A stretch of 64,000 bases of DNA from Streptomyces sp. PsTaAH-137 (GTDB taxonomy: Bacteria; Actinomycetota; Actinomycetes; Streptomycetales; Streptomycetaceae), in contig NZ_QLLY01000013.1 in NCBI RefSeq assembly GCF_003259365.1, positions 182,812 through 246,811 of the forward strand, in the 5' to 3' direction. Positions 62,700 to 64,000 of this stretch are shown piece after piece. A model generated the notes under the pieces. The model had not been told where the DNA came from. It did no database searches and saw only the letters and a list, made by a program, of their open reading frames with translations. Every line of letters begins with the position of its first letter. The stretch's first letter is position 1. The position numbers and the translations under genes were made by a program.

Positions 62700-64000
62700 A
62701 TGGCCTCGTTGCCGACGCCCGCATCCGCCGCCGCTGATTCCCGCGCTCGCGTGGACGCCCTACGGCAGGCCCTCGCCTCCCGTGTCGTGGTCGCCGACGG
62801 TGCGATGGGCACCATGCTGCAGGCGCAGGATCCCACGCTCGAGGACTTCCAGGACCTCGAGGGCTGCAACGAGATCCTGAACATCACCCGCCCGGACATC
62901 GTCCGCTCCGTCCACGAGGCGTACTACGCCGTCGGGGTGGACTGCGTCGAGACCAACACCTTCGGCTCCAACTTCACGGCCGCGACCGAGTACGAGATCG
63001 CCGACCGGATCGTCGAGCTGTCCGAGGCCGGCGCGCGGATCGCCCGCGAGGTCGCCGACGAGTTCACCGCGAACACCGGACAGCAGCGCTGGGTCCTCGG
63101 GTCGATCGGCCCCGGCACCAAGCTGCCCTCCCTCGGCCACATCGACTACGCCACGATCCGCGACGGCTACCAGCAGAACGCCGAGGGCCTGCTCGCCGGC
63201 GGCGCCGACGCGCTGATCGTGGAGACCAGCCAGGACCTGCTCCAGACCAAGTCGTCCCTGATCGGCGCCCGCCGCGCCATGGACGCCCTCGGCGTCTCGG
63301 TCCCGCTGATCTGCTCCCTCGCCTTCGAGACCACCGGCGTGATGCTGCTCGGCTCCGAGATCGGCGCGGCCCTGACCGCCCTGGAACCGCTCGGCATCGA
63401 CCTGATCGGCCTGAACTGCTCCACCGGCCCCGCCGAGATGAGCGAGCACCTGCGCTACCTCGCGCAGCACTCCACGACGCCGCTGATGTGCATGCCGAAC
63501 GCCGGTCTGCCGATCCTGGGCAAGGACGGCGCGCACTTCCCGCTCACTCCGCCGGAGATGGCGGACGCGCAGGAGAACTTCATCAACAGCTACGGCCTCC
63601 AGCTGGTCGGCGGCTGCTGCGGCTCCACCCCCGAGCATCTGCGTCAGGTCGTGGAGCGGGTCCGTGAGATGACCCCGCCCGAGCGCGCTCCGCGCCCCGA
63701 GCCGGGCGCCGCCTCGCTCTACCAGACGGTGCCGTTCCGGCAGGACACCGCCTACATGGCGATCGGTGAGCGGACGAACGCCAATGGGTCGAAGAAGTTC
63801 CGTGAGGCGATGCTGGAGGCCCGCTGGGACGACTGTGTCGAGATGGCCCGCGACCAGATCCGTGAGGGCGCGCACATGCTCGACCTCTGCGTCGACTACG
63901 TGGGCCGTGACGGCGTCGCCGACATGAAGGAGCTGGCGGGCCGGTTCGCGACCGCCTCCACCCTGCCGATCGTCCTGGACTCCACCGAGGTCCCCGTCCT
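62700..64000 (+). CDS. metH: Cobalamin-dependent methionine synthase, 3' end outside the window
   Basis: MetH methylates homocysteine using methyl-cobalamin and methyl-tetrahydrofolate. The visible 433 codons cover the homocysteine-binding barrel: VVADGAMGTMLQ near residue 32, zinc cysteines in GLNCSTGP and GGCCGSTPEH. The start of the folate domain follows (AIGERTNANGSKKFRE). The frame is open to the window end. ATG 62700 begins MASLPTPASAAADSRAR. The 270-base gap shared with gylR holds no cobalamin or SAM/SAH riboswitch that I can recognise. Confidence 0.96.
   Translation, partial: MASLPTPASAAADSRARVDALRQALASRVVVADGAMGTMLQAQDPTLEDFQDLEGCNEILNITRPDIVRSVHEAYYAVGVDCVETNTFGSNFTAATEYEIADRIVELSEAGARIAREVADEFTANTGQQRWVLGSIGPGTKLPSLGHIDYATIRDGYQQNAEGLLAGGADALIVETSQDLLQTKSSLIGARRAMDALGVSVPLICSLAFETTGVMLLGSEIGAALTALEPLGIDLIGLNCSTGPAEMSEHLRYLAQHSTTPLMCMPNAGLPILGKDGAHFPLTPPEMADAQENFINSYGLQLVGGCCGSTPEHLRQVVERVREMTPPERAPRPEPGAASLYQTVPFRQDTAYMAIGERTNANGSKKFREAMLEARWDDCVEMARDQIREGAHMLDLCVDYVGRDGVADMKELAGRFATASTLPIVLDSTEVPV

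Overview
The window is chromosomal DNA from a high-GC actinomycete, almost certainly a Streptomyces. The signs are two adjacent chaplin genes, mycothiol biosynthesis (mshC), a gyl-type glycerol operon under an IclR regulator, GTG/TTG starts, tightly overlapping genes, DasR-like sites before a chitinase, and the usual streptomycete families (DUF5703, DUF3090, the SCO1664 family, PAC2). No insertion sequence, phage gene, CRISPR array or rRNA was seen. One tRNA (tRNA-Leu, anticodon GAG) lies at 13375-13460 on the minus strand.

Layout. (1) 1-8178: a pentose-phosphate/upper-glycolysis operon, tkt (5' end missing)-tal-zwf-opcA-pgi-gnd, closed by a 49-bp palindromic terminator. (2) 8292-13177: a PobA-like flavin hydroxylase next to an unusual O-methyltransferase fused to a VOC-like N-terminal half, then a secreted GH18 chitinase with two DasR-like boxes. 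(3) 13375-34929: tRNA-Leu, an M20 peptidase, a short and a long chaplin, small conserved proteins, a RecD2-like protein that has lost its ATPase motifs, an aldo/keto reductase, an F420-type LLM oxidoreductase, a ferritin-like protein, CorA, a histidine phosphatase, DUF3090, a SCO1664-family kinase-like protein, an SRPBCC protein, mshC, a secreted GH31 glycosidase, a two-gene unit of a leaderless-secretion subtilase plus a glutamine-rich protein, and a PAC2 protein. (4) 35075-57234: a catabolic island of about 22 kb. (5) 57344-62429: glpF-glpK-glpD with gylR. (6) 62700-end: the start of metH.

The catabolic island. A minus-strand run of 12 enzyme and transport genes (47006 down to 35802), then a FadR-type regulator, carries a Rieske oxygenase, its reductase, a small partner protein, a TPP enzyme, two SDRs, a cupin, an alpha/beta hydrolase, an aspartate-dehydrogenase-like protein, an extradiol dioxygenase, an aldehyde dehydrogenase and an MFS carrier. 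A second MFS carrier is divergent from it, and the two promoters share a CTAAGYG operator motif. Beside it are a TetR-MarR fusion regulator, XdhC, a three-subunit molybdenum hydroxylase with a CoxG-like protein, a MarR regulator and a flavin oxidoreductase. Together this reads as uptake, ring hydroxylation, meta ring cleavage and processing of an unknown aromatic, possibly N-heterocyclic, compound. From memory of S. coelicolor, PAC2 (SCO1662) sits next to glpD (SCO1661), so the island looks inserted between two core genes; that comparison was not run here.

The observations I rate highest are the subtilase/glutamine-rich pair with its stacked palindromes, the TetR-MarR fusion, the catabolic island with its shared operators, the ATPase-dead RecD2-like protein, the SDR lacking its catalytic triad, and the VOC-methyltransferase fusion.
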